Part shown: one piece after another, positions 11,341-22,734 of the stretch
How the letters are laid out: every line of letters starts with the position of its first letter
Numbering within the stretch: position 1 is the first letter of the stretch
Source of the DNA: Okapia johnstoni
Lineage: Eukaryota > Chordata > Mammalia > Artiodactyla > Giraffidae
NCBI GenBank assembly: GCA_024291935.2
Contig: CM044317.1
Span: 66,454,730-66,518,729, forward strand
DNA: 64,000 bases
Direction: 5' to 3'
The notes under the pieces: generated by a model
Database searches by the model: none
Seen by the model: the letters and a program-made list of their open reading frames with translations, nothing else
What the model was told of the DNA's origin: nothing
Made by a program: the position numbers and the translations under genes

Positions 11341-11517
11341 CTTAACCTGGTTCTTCAATGGCCTATGACATTTTAAGAGATGGTTCATACACAAAGGACA
11401 ACAGCATAGGAAAGACCAGAGGGGCTGACACTCAAAATTATCTTCAATTGACACCAGCTTACATTTTAGGAAGCAGAAGTTACATTTTCTTTTTCTTACT
11501 GGATTTGTCCCTAACAG

Positions 11518-11636
11518 AGGAAATATCATTGGCCACACTCCAGGACATTAACTGCATTAAACCTGGAGTGCTAAGCGACGATGCAGTAAGAAATAAAATG
11601 AAGTATGTCTTTAAGTGGCAGAAAAAACTTTATACA
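11518..11636 (+). other. Candidate coding exon (119 bp), unverified
   Basis: A pyrimidine-rich tract with an acceptor 'tttgtccctaacag' (AG at 11516-11517) is followed by an open stretch and a donor-like ACA|GTAAGA (GT at 11637-11638). The frame is open (two bases, then 39 codons) and includes the peptide LQDINCIKPGVLSDDAVRNK. It lies outside recognised repeats. The surrounding frame is also open from 11358, so the splice sites could be chance. No parent gene recognised. Confidence 0.25.
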
Positions 11637-11639
11637 GTA

Positions 11640-12805
11640 AGATAGTAGACCACTGAATATTGGTAGCTTTCCTGTACTCCATTCCTGCTAACAAATGTGT
11701 AAATGGAAAAATGAATTAAGCCCAAGTGTTACCCTCTCTTAACATGAGAGATTCCTCACTCGAAGCCCATTGTTTTGAGACTAGCTTCCAAGAGGCATAA
11801 AGGAAGCAATAGAGAGCCTTGCTGTGATAGAAATCTTGACTTCCTGTATATCTTTCACATTGCTTGTAGAGTAGCAAAATAAGCAAAGATCTAATTGCTA
11901 TTATCACTGTCCTTCAAACTTGGACAAATGTTTTGCAGTCTGGCCTAGTGAAAAAGAGAGGAGTATATGCTTAATAAATTTCAGATCTGAATGTTAAGGA
12001 ACTTTCTCTTATTGAAAATAAAAGGTAATACACTAACATTTAAAAGAAAATTCTGTTAAAATGACTCCTTAAATTTATACACAAATAAAAGCTAAACAAT
12101 TGTAGACATGGAATCACAGTCAATAATTCAATAAAAAATAAACCATAGTATTTCAATTTTATTTAAAAGCAAACTCAACTGGAAGAACAATTTCAGTTAG
12201 AATTACGGAAGCTTCCCCCTTAAGACCTAAAGGTAGAAGCTGGAAATCAGACTGACATAGAAGTTAGTGCTCATTTAGACAGTTTTCCAGTACAAGTAAT
12301 AGAATGACTAAAGTGGCTTAAACAGTAGGGGTTAATTATTGGATCTTACCTACCAGGTTTTCTGGAGTAGAGTGCACCAGTGATTAACTCAGTGGCTCAG
12401 TGTGTTAGGACTCTGCCGTTCTCATTCATGTTCATTCTTAGTCTCTCTGTCTCCTCCTCCTCCTCTTGTCTTCCTTCCCCTACCCCATCTCCTGTTTGTC
12501 CCTCTCTTTTTTACAATCACAAAGTGGCTGCCAAAACTCCATACAACATGATGCCCTGCAATAATGCCCAAGGAGGGAAGCAGGATTAAGCAAAGAAAGA
12601 AGTCCAGCTATAATGTAAATACAGTGACAGCCTCGACTGACTCCATAGGGAGCTGATATTACCCCAGAGATGGCTGATGTGAACAGGCCTTTATAGTCCC
12701 ACAATGACCACTTATTAGATATACACCTCCTCTGCAAAGGATATGATAACCTTGCGCAAGGCAACTCTCTGCAGTAGGGGTAATTCCCCTATCTGATGGG
12801 GCCAG
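11640..12805. other. Unique non-coding DNA with a pyrimidine tract
   Basis: No gene seen. A pyrimidine-rich stretch lies at about 12440-12512 (repeated 'ctcctc'). The region 12240-12600 may be an old DNA-transposon-type repeat, but I could not name it. Confidence 0.4.
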
Positions 12806-12860
12806 CAGCTAAATAAATAAATGGAGAGAGATGTCATGTTTGTAAATTGGAAGACTCAAT

Positions 12861-13110
12861 ATTAAGTATGTTGTGCATGCATGCTAAATAGCTTCAATTG
12901 TGTCGGACTCTTTGCAATCCTATGGACTGTAGCCTGCCAGGTTCCTCTATTCATTGGGATTCTCCAGGTGAGAATACGAGAGTGGGTTGCCATTTCCTAC
13001 TCCAGGGGATCATCCTGACCCAGGGATCAAACTTGAGTCTCTTATGTCTCCTGCATTGGTAGGTGGGTTCTTTACTACTAGCGCCATCTGGGAAGCCCAT
13101 TAAGTATGTT
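12861..13110 (-). mobile_element. Bov-tA SINE, antisense, with 12-bp TSD
   Basis: Complete Bov-tA (12873-13098) ending with the tRNA-like head 'gccatctgggaagccc' at the right. The duplication attaagtatgtt flanks it at 12861-12872 and 13099-13110. The host is L1. Confidence 0.95.
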
Positions 13111-13122
13111 AATTATCTCCAT

Positions 13123-13218
13123 TTTTTAAATACAATTGCGCTGATTCCAAAGATTGATTTGGACATAATTAATTATGTCCAAAACAATCTTTGGAATCAG
13201 CGCAATTGTAATTAAAAA
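13123..13218. repeat. Near-perfect palindrome, 2 x 48 bp, no spacer
   Basis: The core arms 13131-13170 and 13171-13210 are reverse complements with one mismatch (gattt against aaaac), meeting at aatt|aatt. The outer eight bases on each side pair with one more mismatch. The right arm continues smoothly into L1 ORF2 sequence (gcgcaattgtaattaaaaat), while the left arm is the inverted copy. It would fold into a long hairpin. Confidence 0.9.
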
Positions 13219-14166
13219 TCCCAGCAAGTTAATTTAGTGAAAATTTCACACAGTTTTTGTGAAAATACAAAAGGTTAAGAAGATAATAGATGAGTTAATC
13301 TTAAGAAAGAAAAAATAAAACTGAAGGACTTACAGCATCAAATATCTATACCAACTGTAAAACTACAGTAATTATACCAATGTGGAATCATTACAAGGAC
13401 AAACAAAAAGGCCAATGGCACAGAATATGAAGTTCAGAAACAATTCAAGGATTTAGGACATGTGTACACTGCAATGAAGTGGGGAATTGATGATATCTTC
13501 AATAAATAGTTATTAGTTCAATTAGATATCCATGCAGAGAAACTGAATCCTAAAACTCCTACCACATGCTATTTGCACACTCAAATCCAAAGGGACAGAA
13601 AGGAATATATGAAAGGCAAAAAAATAAAAATAAAATTTTTGGAAAAAAACATAAGTGACTATCGTAAGAGCAAATAAGGCAAAGATTTTTAAGACAGGAC
13701 ACAAAAACTAGTATCATGGATATAGTTGACTATATTAAGATTAAGAACTTCTGTTCATCAAAATATATCACCAAGAGGGTAAAAAGACAGTTCATAGTGT
13801 AAAATAAAACTTTGCGAGAAAAGAGTTGTTTCCAGAATACATTAAAAAAAAAAAAACAACAACTCATAATCAATAGAAAAGTTGAAAATACAATCTAAAA
13901 ATGAGAATTGAATGATTAGTAAATTTACCAGAAACAAAACAAAGCAGAACCCAATTTCATTAGTCATCAGAAAAATGCAAATTAACTCCATAATGGGTTA
14001 CCACTACCAACAGAACGACTAAAATTTCAAAGATTAGTGAATGAATAATGAATGAATGAATACTGACAGTACTGATATTATTGCTGAAGATATGGAGCAA
14101 CTAGAACTATCATTATCTATTAAATCCAAATATATTCATCACTACGAGCTGATAATTTTCTTATAG

Positions 14167-14187
14167 ATATATATATATATATATATA
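14167..14187. repeat. (TA)n microsatellite
   Basis: About ten AT units next to the SINE at 14229. Confidence 0.95.
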
Positions 14188-14228
14188 GATATGTGGAAAG
14201 ATACATATACATACATAAACATATAAGA

Positions 14229-14437
14229 TCAGCTTCCTGGTGACTCAGATGGTAAAGAATCCGCCTGCAATGCAGGAGGCCCAGGTTTGATCTCTGAGTC
14301 TGGAAGATCCCCTGGAGAAGGATATGGCAACCCACTCCAGAATTCTTGTCTGAAGAATTCCATGGACAGAGGAGCCTGGCAGGCTACAGTCCATGGGGCC
14401 GTGAAGAGTCAGAAAAAACTGAGTGATTTACACTTCA
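14229..14437 (+). mobile_element. Bov-tA SINE, sense
   Basis: Full-length element from 'cagcttcctggtgactcaga' through the Bov-A tail ('caggctacagtccatggggc', 'gtgaagagtcag'). It lies in L1 between AT microsatellite sequence; the flanking 'catata' repeats prevent a certain duplication call. Confidence 0.93.
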
Positions 14438-14879
14438 CTTCGCTTCATATATATATCCCCCCTAACAAAATATCTAGAATGTTCAAAACAGAACTATTCA
14501 TACAATACAAAGTATTCAGATAATATAAGCAAATCTCATAATATTAAGAATCAGAAGAAAAACACAAAGGAGAATGATATTATTCCATTTACATAAAGTT
14601 CAAACAGAACTAAATCATGATGTGAGAAGCTGAAGAGTGGTTAGCTTGGCGATGGGGAGTAACTAAAAGGGGGCAAAAGGAGGCATTCTAGAATACTCGT
14701 AGTGTCTCATTTTTTTAGCAGGGCCCTGTTACATAGGTTTGTTCCATTTGTGAAACTCCATCAAGATTTACACTCATGTTTATATATTCTTCTGAACATG
14801 GAATATACTTAATAAAAAAATTAAAGCAATACAATCCATTCAATGCTTCATATTTCAGAGTCATAATACCTCTTACACT

Positions 14880-15350
14880 GATGCTTTTTTTTTTTTTTTT
14901 TACACATGATCATACAGTACTTTATGTGAATGAGCGAATGACTTTTACCTAGGCTGTCTAGGATTTCCTCAAAGTTCTTTTTGCCTTCATCTCCTGATTT
15001 CTCTCCCTGCCTTCTTTGACAGGCTCTGTACTTCACATTTCATTCTTGTATTTTACAGTCTTGTGATTTTGATGGGAATGATCACTTTTTCCTGGCCTTC
15101 TCATTTTTTGATTTTCCTAGAAGTTCTCTTCTCTCTATCCTCTGTGTTTTGTGGATCTCAGAAGAACCTGTCCTTGAGGTAGGGCTTCTTTACTCCTTTA
15201 ATTAGCAAGGCCTATCAGTACTGATAAATTCTTTTCTGACACTCAACTTTTGTACACAAATCTAAACCAGAGATTTATAGTTGAGTTTGCTCTTCATCCT
15301 GACATTCATTCTTCTGAATAATAAAGTCAAAAACTTTGTCTTCTAAATTA
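14880..15350 (-). pseudogene. Possible processed retrocopy with poly(A) tail, minus strand
   Basis: A run of about 19 T at 14884-14901 would be a poly(A) tail on the minus strand. A CATAAA variant signal lies about 15-20 bases upstream of it. The sequence beyond (up to about 15350) is non-repetitive and purine-rich on the minus strand, with a short open frame (15036 to 14848) containing EILDSLGKSHSLIH. It could be the 3' end of a retrocopied mRNA. Parent unknown. Confidence 0.25.
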
Positions 15351-16885
15351 CAGAAGTAGTAACCTGAAGTAATTATATTTTTTAAATATTAATTTTAATT
15401 CCTTAAGTTGTATTTTATTTACCTAAAAGTATTCGGCCAAAAAACCCAGTATTATCATGCAAACATGTTAGATTCTTTTGACTTATGTAAGTTGTGAACA
15501 TATTTCTATAAAAGAGTTATGAGTATTTAATTTCACTGAAACAGCTATACAACTAGGTAGGTACTTCTGGTATCTTTGATTTAATAAACATAGGATTTTC
15601 AGGTACTCTTTTGTTCACCAGAGGTAGCTTATATAGTATTACTGAAATTACAGTGTGACACAATATAAATTTTCCATTAAAAAAAACAGGGATTTTAAAT
15701 TGTAAAAGAAGTTAAATCTCACGTGTACTTCCAAGTCCATGGTGAGTAGAGACTTTTATTAAATTAAATCTCTGATTTATAGAAAGACCATTGATTTAAA
15801 TAAGAAGCTAAAACCTCATATATTTCATATGATATGAGTTCATAAAGTTAGATATCAAAAATATTAACTGATCTTTATTGTTTAGCATAGGAAATATAGA
15901 GATCATTGATTATGATATCAAATAACACTTGGTTTGAGTTCCCTAGAGCAATGTGTACAAAAAATACAGCAAGGTAAAATGAAATGTAACATCATTTAAA
16001 GTAGAAAGAAGAGGAAATTATACACAAAATGAAGACTACATGATAGAGATGTGATGATCACTCCAAACTGTCATCTGAATCAGCAAGACTGATAAGAAAA
16101 GAAATGTACTGCATGGATTAGAGAAACTGCATGGTAATTCTCTAACTATACTATTCATCTAAAGCTCAGCACAGATGCTGAATTTTGAAAAGGATTAGAA
16201 AATAGAACATTTAGGAAATGATAAACAAGTTCAGGTGCTACAGCACAGTGAAAAGAACAGCAGATAGTGAAGGCAGGTGTGCCCCTGAGGTAACAGCAAG
16301 GTAACTGGTTCACAGAGGCCACAATCAAGTCATTTCATGTCCCTTAGCCCTGGTGTACTCATTTGTCACATGAAAATATTTAGAAAATCATCTCATAGTT
16401 CTCATGCAGGTATCAGATTTTAGTATGATATCAATTAGGAATACAGGGGTAACTGAGAGACTACTCATATGGTGGGTTTTAAATATGTATAAGGGTATTC
16501 TATAAAAGTTGACAAACCATTAATATTCACAACACCCACTGATGACAGAAGTGGAAAAAGTGGACTTAATCAGGAGGAAGAACAACATAGTTTAGGCCAA
16601 TGATTCTCAATCCTCACTGCCTAACATTCAACTGGGAAAATCTGACACTAATTTTTGCCCCCAAGATTCTGTTTCAAATGGCTTGGGGTGAATCTAGGCA
16701 TCAGTGTATTTTAATATTGCCCTACATGTTTCTCATTTTCATTCAGGTTTGGAAATCTTTGGATCAGACATAATAAAATACTGCCTGCCAAAGAAAGATT
16801 ACTGATAATCTCTTTCTCTGGAACCTATAAATAGTATAAAATTCATTTACTAACTGCAAAATGAACACTATAATCACAATAATAA
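15351..16885. other. Mostly unique non-coding DNA
   Basis: No gene recognised. About 16300-16440 has a weak MIR-like pattern ('caagtcatttcatgtccctt' then 'actcatttgtcac'). Confidence 0.4.
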
Positions 16886-16889
16886 TTAA

Positions 16890-17045
16890 TATCTACTTAT
16901 ACCACATTTACTAGACAGTTTTCCAGGTACCTTGAATACATGAATTGATTTTCTCACCAATGTTTTATGCATTTACTCATCTTTTCCTATTTTTAAAGAT
17001 GAGGACATAATCATAGGGAGTTCATAAATTGAGGAGTTCTCTACC
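16890..17045 (+). repeat. MIR-like fragment, sense
   Basis: Matches the MIR core order ('tacttataccacatttac', 'ttccaggtaccttgaa', 'tttttaaagatgaggaca'). Strongly diverged. A Bov-A2 lies directly at its right end. Confidence 0.5.
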
Positions 17046-17050
17046 CACGT

Positions 17051-17315
17051 TATGCTGCTGCTAAGTCGCGTCAGTCGTGTCCGACTCTGTGCGACCCCAT
17101 AGATGGCAGCCCACCAGGCTCCACCGTCCCTGGGATTCTCCAGGCAAGAATACTGGAGTGGGTTGCCATTTCCTTCTCCAGTGAATGAAAGGGAAAAGTG
17201 AAAGTGAAGTCGCTCAGTCATGTCCGACTCTTCGTGACCCCATGGACTGCAGCCCATCAGGCTCCTCCATCCATGGGATTTTCCATGCAATAGTACTGGA
17301 GTGGGGTGCCATATC
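17051..17315 (-). mobile_element. Bov-A2 dimeric SINE, antisense
   Basis: Two Bov-A monomers in tandem on the minus strand: unit one at about 17053-17181 and unit two at about 17209-17313, joined by the linker 'gaaagggaaaagtgaaagtg'. This is the dimer arrangement of Bov-A2. The distal unit ends inside the monomer ('ctggagtggggtgccat'). Confidence 0.93.
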
Positions 17316-17319
17316 TTAG

Positions 17320-18594
17320 ATCCTATGATTTTACCTTCAGCTACGGAGTTTCATTTGCCTTTAGCTAATTTACCATCCTGTTGTAGTTATGAATAAAAAT
17401 AAATACTATAAGAATGTCAGTTCTTTTACTATGCCCTATCTTCTCTTGAAAACATTACCTATCTAGTGAATTCAATAGTGAAAAAATGCCTATTTAGCGA
17501 ATTCAATATACAGCATAGCTTAGTTTTCCCACAAAATTCATATTTCCAAATTAAACTCTTTCAAAAGTATATTTTCTTTAAGAAAATCTTATTTGTATTT
17601 TAATTGTGGCTGCATTACCTAAGATTTCCCATTGAATTTGGTGTTCTAGTAACTAGGACATAAAATTGTTATGTTCTTCTTTCAAACTTTCTATTGAAGT
17701 CAATATTATGACTTTCACTATATCAGAAATTCTTGCCTCTGTATTGTTTCAGGAGGTCCCTGGGCTGTAGGCATTTTATGGCTCTTTGAGATTAAGATAT
17801 TTCAAACCTCAGTGACTATATGTTTCCACTGGGATATTGGAAACAGACTTTACAGCCTCCATACACAATGCAATTTTTAAAATAAAATTCCATAAATTAA
17901 GGCTCTCATAAACCTTTGGAAATGCTGCTGTTGTGAGCAGCTGTTTTGTTGCATTTGATTGCCTCACAAAGGTAGAGTTCACAGAGATACAGTATTTAAA
18001 CTTGAACTGCCCTTAATTAGCATGAAGGTCTTGTGTAAAGATTATATCTTGGCAAAGAGCTTATGCCTGTTAAAAAATTTCAGACAGAAGATCAATATGT
18101 AATAACCACCTGAAATATACTAATCACAATACACTACCTTAAAGAAATTATCACCTATATCTGTCCACTATATAACACATCTAAAGGCCTGGCAGTAGAG
18201 GAAAGCTAAAACTGGGTCAGAGTCAATGAAGAAATTCAAGCTTCAGCTTCCATACCACAGAACAAAATATACAGTATAAGAAAACATGTTGTCATTGGAC
18301 ACACATTGACAGCATTGGAATCACTTAATCCAAGGGACTTTAATATTACATATTTCACATCTGAGCCATGAATACCTAAATGAATAGGAACTGACATTTA
18401 CTGATTTGTTTTGATTTCATATCCTTCAGCAGGAAATAGGACAAGAGGAGACCTTCTAGGAATCAGGAAATTGACAAGGACAGTGACAATTAAGGGATGA
18501 TTCTGAAAGATTTGCTATTTTTACTGTTTTATCTGTTTCCCTATGGGAATCAGGAATGATAGTTTCAAATGACTCATAAGGAAAAGCCAAACTT
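17320..18594. other. Unique non-coding DNA
   Basis: No gene or repeat family recognised. A direct repeat of about 20 bp (cctat-tag-gaattcaata) occurs at 17459-17478 and 17489-17508 with two differences. About 17880-18070 is repeat-free, contains cttaattagcatgaagg, and may be conserved non-coding DNA. Confidence 0.4.
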
Positions 18595-18955
18595 TTTATG
18601 GCATTATTGTGTCCCATCAAAATGCATCATCATAACCCTCAAGATGATGATAATAGGAGGCAGGGCCTTTGAAAGATGCTTAAGTTATGAGAGTAGATCC
18701 TCCATAAATGGGATTTCTGCCTTATAAAAGAGACCCCAGAAAGCTAGCTTCCCCCTTTCACTCAGTGAGTATACAGTGAGAAGTCAGCAATCTGCAACCT
18801 GAAAGAGGACCTTCGCCAGAATCCCTTCATGTTGGCACACTGATCTTGGACTTCCAGCCTACAGAACTGTGAGAAATAAATTTCTGTTGTTTCTAAGCCA
18901 CCCAATCTGTGATATTTTGTTATAGCAGCCCAGACAGACTAAGACAAGTGACCTA
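18595..18955 (+). mobile_element. MST/MaLR LTR, sense
   Basis: Matches MST-type LTRs in order: 'ggaggcagggcctttgaaag', 'tccataaatgggatttctgc', 'cttataaaagagacccca', 'gatcttggacttccagcct', 'gaactgtgagaaataaattt' and 'tgttatagcagcccagacag'. It contains the TATA-like 'ttataaaag' and the AATAAA signal. Solo LTR; no internal region. Confidence 0.85.
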
Positions 18956-18959
18956 CAAA

Positions 18960-19412
18960 GCTTTCAAACAAGTGTGCTCCTTCATGTCACTTACCACTCT
19001 GACCTTTCTCCTAAAATGTCTTCCCTTCACTCTGCCCCAATCACACAGACTGGCCACACAATGAAAACTCCCTCTGCAAGATTTTTGTACTCACTGTTTC
19101 CTCTGCCTCAATTGTCCTTGTCCCCTCTTCCCTTTCAAGTTTTAATTCAAAGTCTTCTCAATGAGGCTGTTTCTGATCTCCCTATCTAAATTGCAAAAAA
19201 AAAAAAAAAAAAAAAAAACCCAGTAACTACCTACAAACTTCATGGATCCCCCCTGCTTATTCTTTAACTCACATTATATATTTTAAAGATTTATCCTGTT
19301 AATTGTCTGTACTGTTCCTTCTTTGCATGTAATTTTGATTAGGATAAGAATTTTTTTTAATTTTTACTTCTGTAATAACACTCAAATCTAGAACAGTGCT
19401 AGTCATATAGCT
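18960..19412 (+). mobile_element. L2 3' end, sense, with an internal poly(A) run
   Basis: L2-like order ('cactctgacctttctcctaa', 'attcaaagtcttctcaatga', 'ctgtttctgatctccct', then 'gaacagtgctagtcatatag'). A run of about 24 A at 19194-19217 lies inside and may be microsatellite growth. 19480-19540 holds a small MaLR-like fragment. Confidence 0.6.
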
Positions 19413-20634
19413 TTTTACTTTCTTTTGTCGGTTTAAACAACCAAGAAAATCAAAGTTATGGAGAATTTGGCAACTCTAACTAGACATGAGGTCTTGAGGG
19501 TAGATCCTCATAAATGGGATTGCTCTAAGAAAAAAGAGTTAGACAGCAGTATTGAAAAGGAAAATAAGTGAAGTTAGCCTGAGTCTTATACTTTTCAATC
19601 AGCTAACTTTTGTCTAAGACTTTCAACCTACACCAAGAAAAATAGACTGAATTCTTCCTCTCTCCTAGGTACTTCTCCATGGAGGGTTAAACCCTCCACC
19701 TTATCTCAAGCAGTTTATTTTTCCTGACCCTATGTCTCCATATCTGGACTTCTGTTGCATTACAACAGCTGTGGACATCAGTTACTATTCTTCTAATATC
19801 AGCTTCTGGAACTTGTTGCTTCCAACTCCCCCAAATGATAACCACATCTGATACAGCACAGTTCCTAGTCCCTCCCCAGAGCCCTAGGCCACAAGATGTT
19901 CATTTTGTGCTAATTGTGATCATGAGTTAGAAAGTCAAAAAATAAAATGGAAATTCTCTCTATTTAATGGTGATGATTCTGTATCCTTCTCTCTGGCTCT
20001 GATGGTTCTGTCTTACAGAAAGAAGAGACACCGATCTATGATAAGATTAGGAAACAGAGGCTGCAAATCTAGAGCAAAGACTCTTGCTTGTCTATACCAC
20101 TATCTTGCTTATACAGAGAATATGTTCTCTTCTTCAGTTTTTCTAGAAATAAAACTAACATTTCCTTAAAGCAATAAAAATATGATTAAGTGAGCTTCAA
20201 ATTTTAACATCAGGGATAGTATTTCAGAAAACTTTTGAGATTTGGATTTGAAAATACTTGTCAGATCACTTTTTATATAAGACACAATCAGTTTGGAGTT
20301 TCTCAGAATGGGACTAGAAAGCCATTTGGGACTATACACCATGACACATACTTTGCTAAGAAAAAGAAAAAGTACTCAATACCCTGATAATCTCAAAAGG
20401 TAAGCATATATAATTATTTTATCCATAAAACAAATAAAACTTATCCGTGTTTTATTTATCTTCCTATTATCAATACATAGCATTGAGCCTTAGCTAACAT
20501 TTACTACCAATCTTTTACTAAAGCAATAGGCAATTTGTCAAATGTGTATTATTCTACTTAATCCTCAAAAAAGGTCTGTACTATAGCTTCTACTATTATT
20601 CTATGTAGACATAGAAAACTTATGGTAAACTTAT
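19413..20634. other. Mostly unique non-coding DNA
   Basis: No gene found. About 20505-20630 has a faint MIR-like pattern. Confidence 0.4.
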
Positions 20635-20872
20635 CATTACCAAAGGAGAAAGGCAGAGGGGAGGGATATATTAGTAGTTTGGGATATACACTACTATATA
20701 TAAAATAGATAAACAGGGTCCTGGTGTATAGCACAGGAAACTATATTCAATATCATTCAATATCTTCTAATAACTTATAACAGAAAATAATCTGAAAAAA
20801 TATATGATTGAATCATTTACTATACACCAAAAATTATCACAACATTGTAAAACAACTATATTCCAATACAAA
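20635..20872 (+). mobile_element. L1 3' UTR, sense
   Basis: Recognised by 'tttgggatatacactactat', 'tgtatagcacaggaaactat', 'caatatctt' and 'acaacattgtaaaacaacta', the standard artiodactyl L1 3' UTR order. Confidence 0.8.
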
Positions 20873-21159
20873 TAAAATGAAATGCATGTCCTGTTCTTCT
20901 TCTCTAAGTTACTTTCTATATCAACACTTTGTCTTTCTTATAATTGTAATTCATGATCATTTTTCTTGTTTACTCTTTTGTTTTTTACTTCTTATAATAT
21001 CAAGTTCATTAGAATAGTGATTGTGCCCATCTTTTAATCTCTGGTCCATTGATAGTTCATCATCCATCCAGTATCCAGATTGGAGCCTACAGAAGCCCAG
21101 TAATTTTATTTAAGTATATTATTTTGTTCCCCAAGTTAAAATGAAAATGACTTCCAATT

Positions 21160-21400
21160 TTAGTTCAGATTGAACTTCAAATTACTTAGCCCAGCATTTA
21201 AGGTTCAATCAAGTCTTTGCTTAGTTCTTTTTTCTCCTAAATCTATTCTAAACATTCTATAAACCAACACGTCAAATTCATCCAATGTTGTCTTATCTGG
21301 ATGTCTTTACTCTCAACATTCTTTTTCTTGAATGTCTTCAACTTTTTCAAATAGTGCAAATTTCAGCATAGGGAGCCTATCTTCTTTCCCCATTATTCTC
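21160..21400 (+). repeat. L2-like fragment, sense
   Basis: The stretch 'acttagcccagcatttaagg' and its pyrimidine-rich continuation resemble the L2 3' region. Diverged, by eye only. Confidence 0.35.
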
Positions 21401-21499
21401 TGTCCCCTATTAAGGAAAATTAGTTAACTATAATCTGAATTTCCTTTGGACTTTGAAATATTCTGTATACCGAGGAGTGCTTTAAGTACTGAAGCTAGG

Positions 21500-21665
21500 G
21501 AAACCTAGTTGCCCCCACCTTACTCCACCATTTACTATCTGGAAATCTTTGTTTCCTCACTTATAAAGTTAAAATAAAATTGATGTCTACAGTATCATTT
21601 TTAAGTTAAAAATGCCCAGGTACAGTGATTATTACTGTCATATGCAAAGAACTCAATAAGTGTTC
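21500..21665 (+). repeat. MIR, sense
   Basis: Order: 'tactccaccatttactatct', 'tgtttcctcacttataaagt', 'gtacagtgattattactg', 'actcaataagtgttcatt'. Typical of the MIR 3' half. Confidence 0.6.
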
Positions 21666-22734
21666 ATTATTCAAAACACTGCAGAATTTACATTTATTTA
21701 GTATTACAGTTATTTGGATATATGCCTTTGAATTACAAAGGGACTATAAATTCTCTAAAAGTCTATGAAAATATATTATTCTGATCATGTTCCACAATCT
21801 CCTGTGTAAAGAAAGTATTCGATTAATATCTGTTGACTTGACTGATTGCATTGATTAAAGTACACTTTTTCAAAATGAAGCTTTGTCTGCAAGTGTATTT
21901 CCTTCCAAAACAGGAAAACTGTAATTAGCTCTTATTGTGCAGAAAATTCATAAACCTGAATTGCTATGCAGTTCTTTTTCTTCTACAAGTATACACTGTA
22001 TACGATGCTTAAAAATAATTAGAAACCCTTTGGAGGTAATCAGCTTTCCTTCATACTCTGTGTAGACTATTTTAAATAGCATTTGACTGAGTCTTGTGGT
22101 TGGAATTTTACATGATGTCGGTCCTCACTGGAAACACATATCTGCTGGTTGTTCACTTAGAACAGTGGCTCCCGCATTCCACAGACTGCCTAAACTGGGA
22201 TCGCCTGTGGTGATTATTAGCATAACAGCTTGCTGACCTCCATGTTCAACTTGCTCCAGATTCTCTGGGGTGAGGCCCTGGAAATTATACTATATACAAA
22301 CACCCCAGGAGATTCTGATGTGTGGCCAGGTGTAAGAGGCTCTCCTCTAAAAAACAGCATAATGGTATCATCACATCAAAATACAGGGTTGTAGACTTTC
22401 ATATTAGCTATCATGCCTATAAGATCTGAAATAAGAGAAGTTTCAAGTTTTGGACTTTACTTTCCCACAGAAGCCTAAATGAATCTCCAGTACATTCTTT
22501 CTTACTGAAAAATTAGTGATAAATTTAAACTTACAGGTTTCCATTTTTAAATTGATAAAGTCTTTTAAATATCTGGATGTGGTTATAAAATATGTGTACT
22601 CGATAGAACTAAAAGGGTATCATTACAGGATAAATATCAATAAAATAAATAATGCATGATTTTAGGATCATGGTCTTTTAGGATGCTACTTTTAGGATCT
22701 GATTGTGGCAGCAGATTTTAAAAGTAGATTTTTA
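21666..22734. other. Unique non-coding DNA
   Basis: No gene or clear repeat. About 21870-22110 is repeat-free with TAATTA-type cores (gtaattagctc, aataattagaa) and may be conserved. Confidence 0.4.

Larger units (their letters stand above)
12811..14826 (+). mobile_element. L1 3' part, sense, with nested SINEs
   Basis: The element starts 'aaataaatggagagagatg', runs through diverged ORF2 C-terminal sequence ('aatcccagcaagttaattta', 'caatggcacagaatatgaag', 'agattaagaacttctgttca') and ends in a 3' UTR with an A-rich tail near 14813-14825. It contains SINEs at 12873-13098 and 14229-14437 and a palindrome at 13123-13218. All reading frames are broken. Confidence 0.8.

Noticed and set aside
13123..13218. 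Palindrome as a MITE
   Set aside because: No TA or other short target duplication surrounds it and the right arm is continuous with L1 sequence.
18595..18955. MST LTR as an active promoter or part of a provirus
   Set aside because: It is a diverged solo LTR with no internal region or partner LTR in the window.
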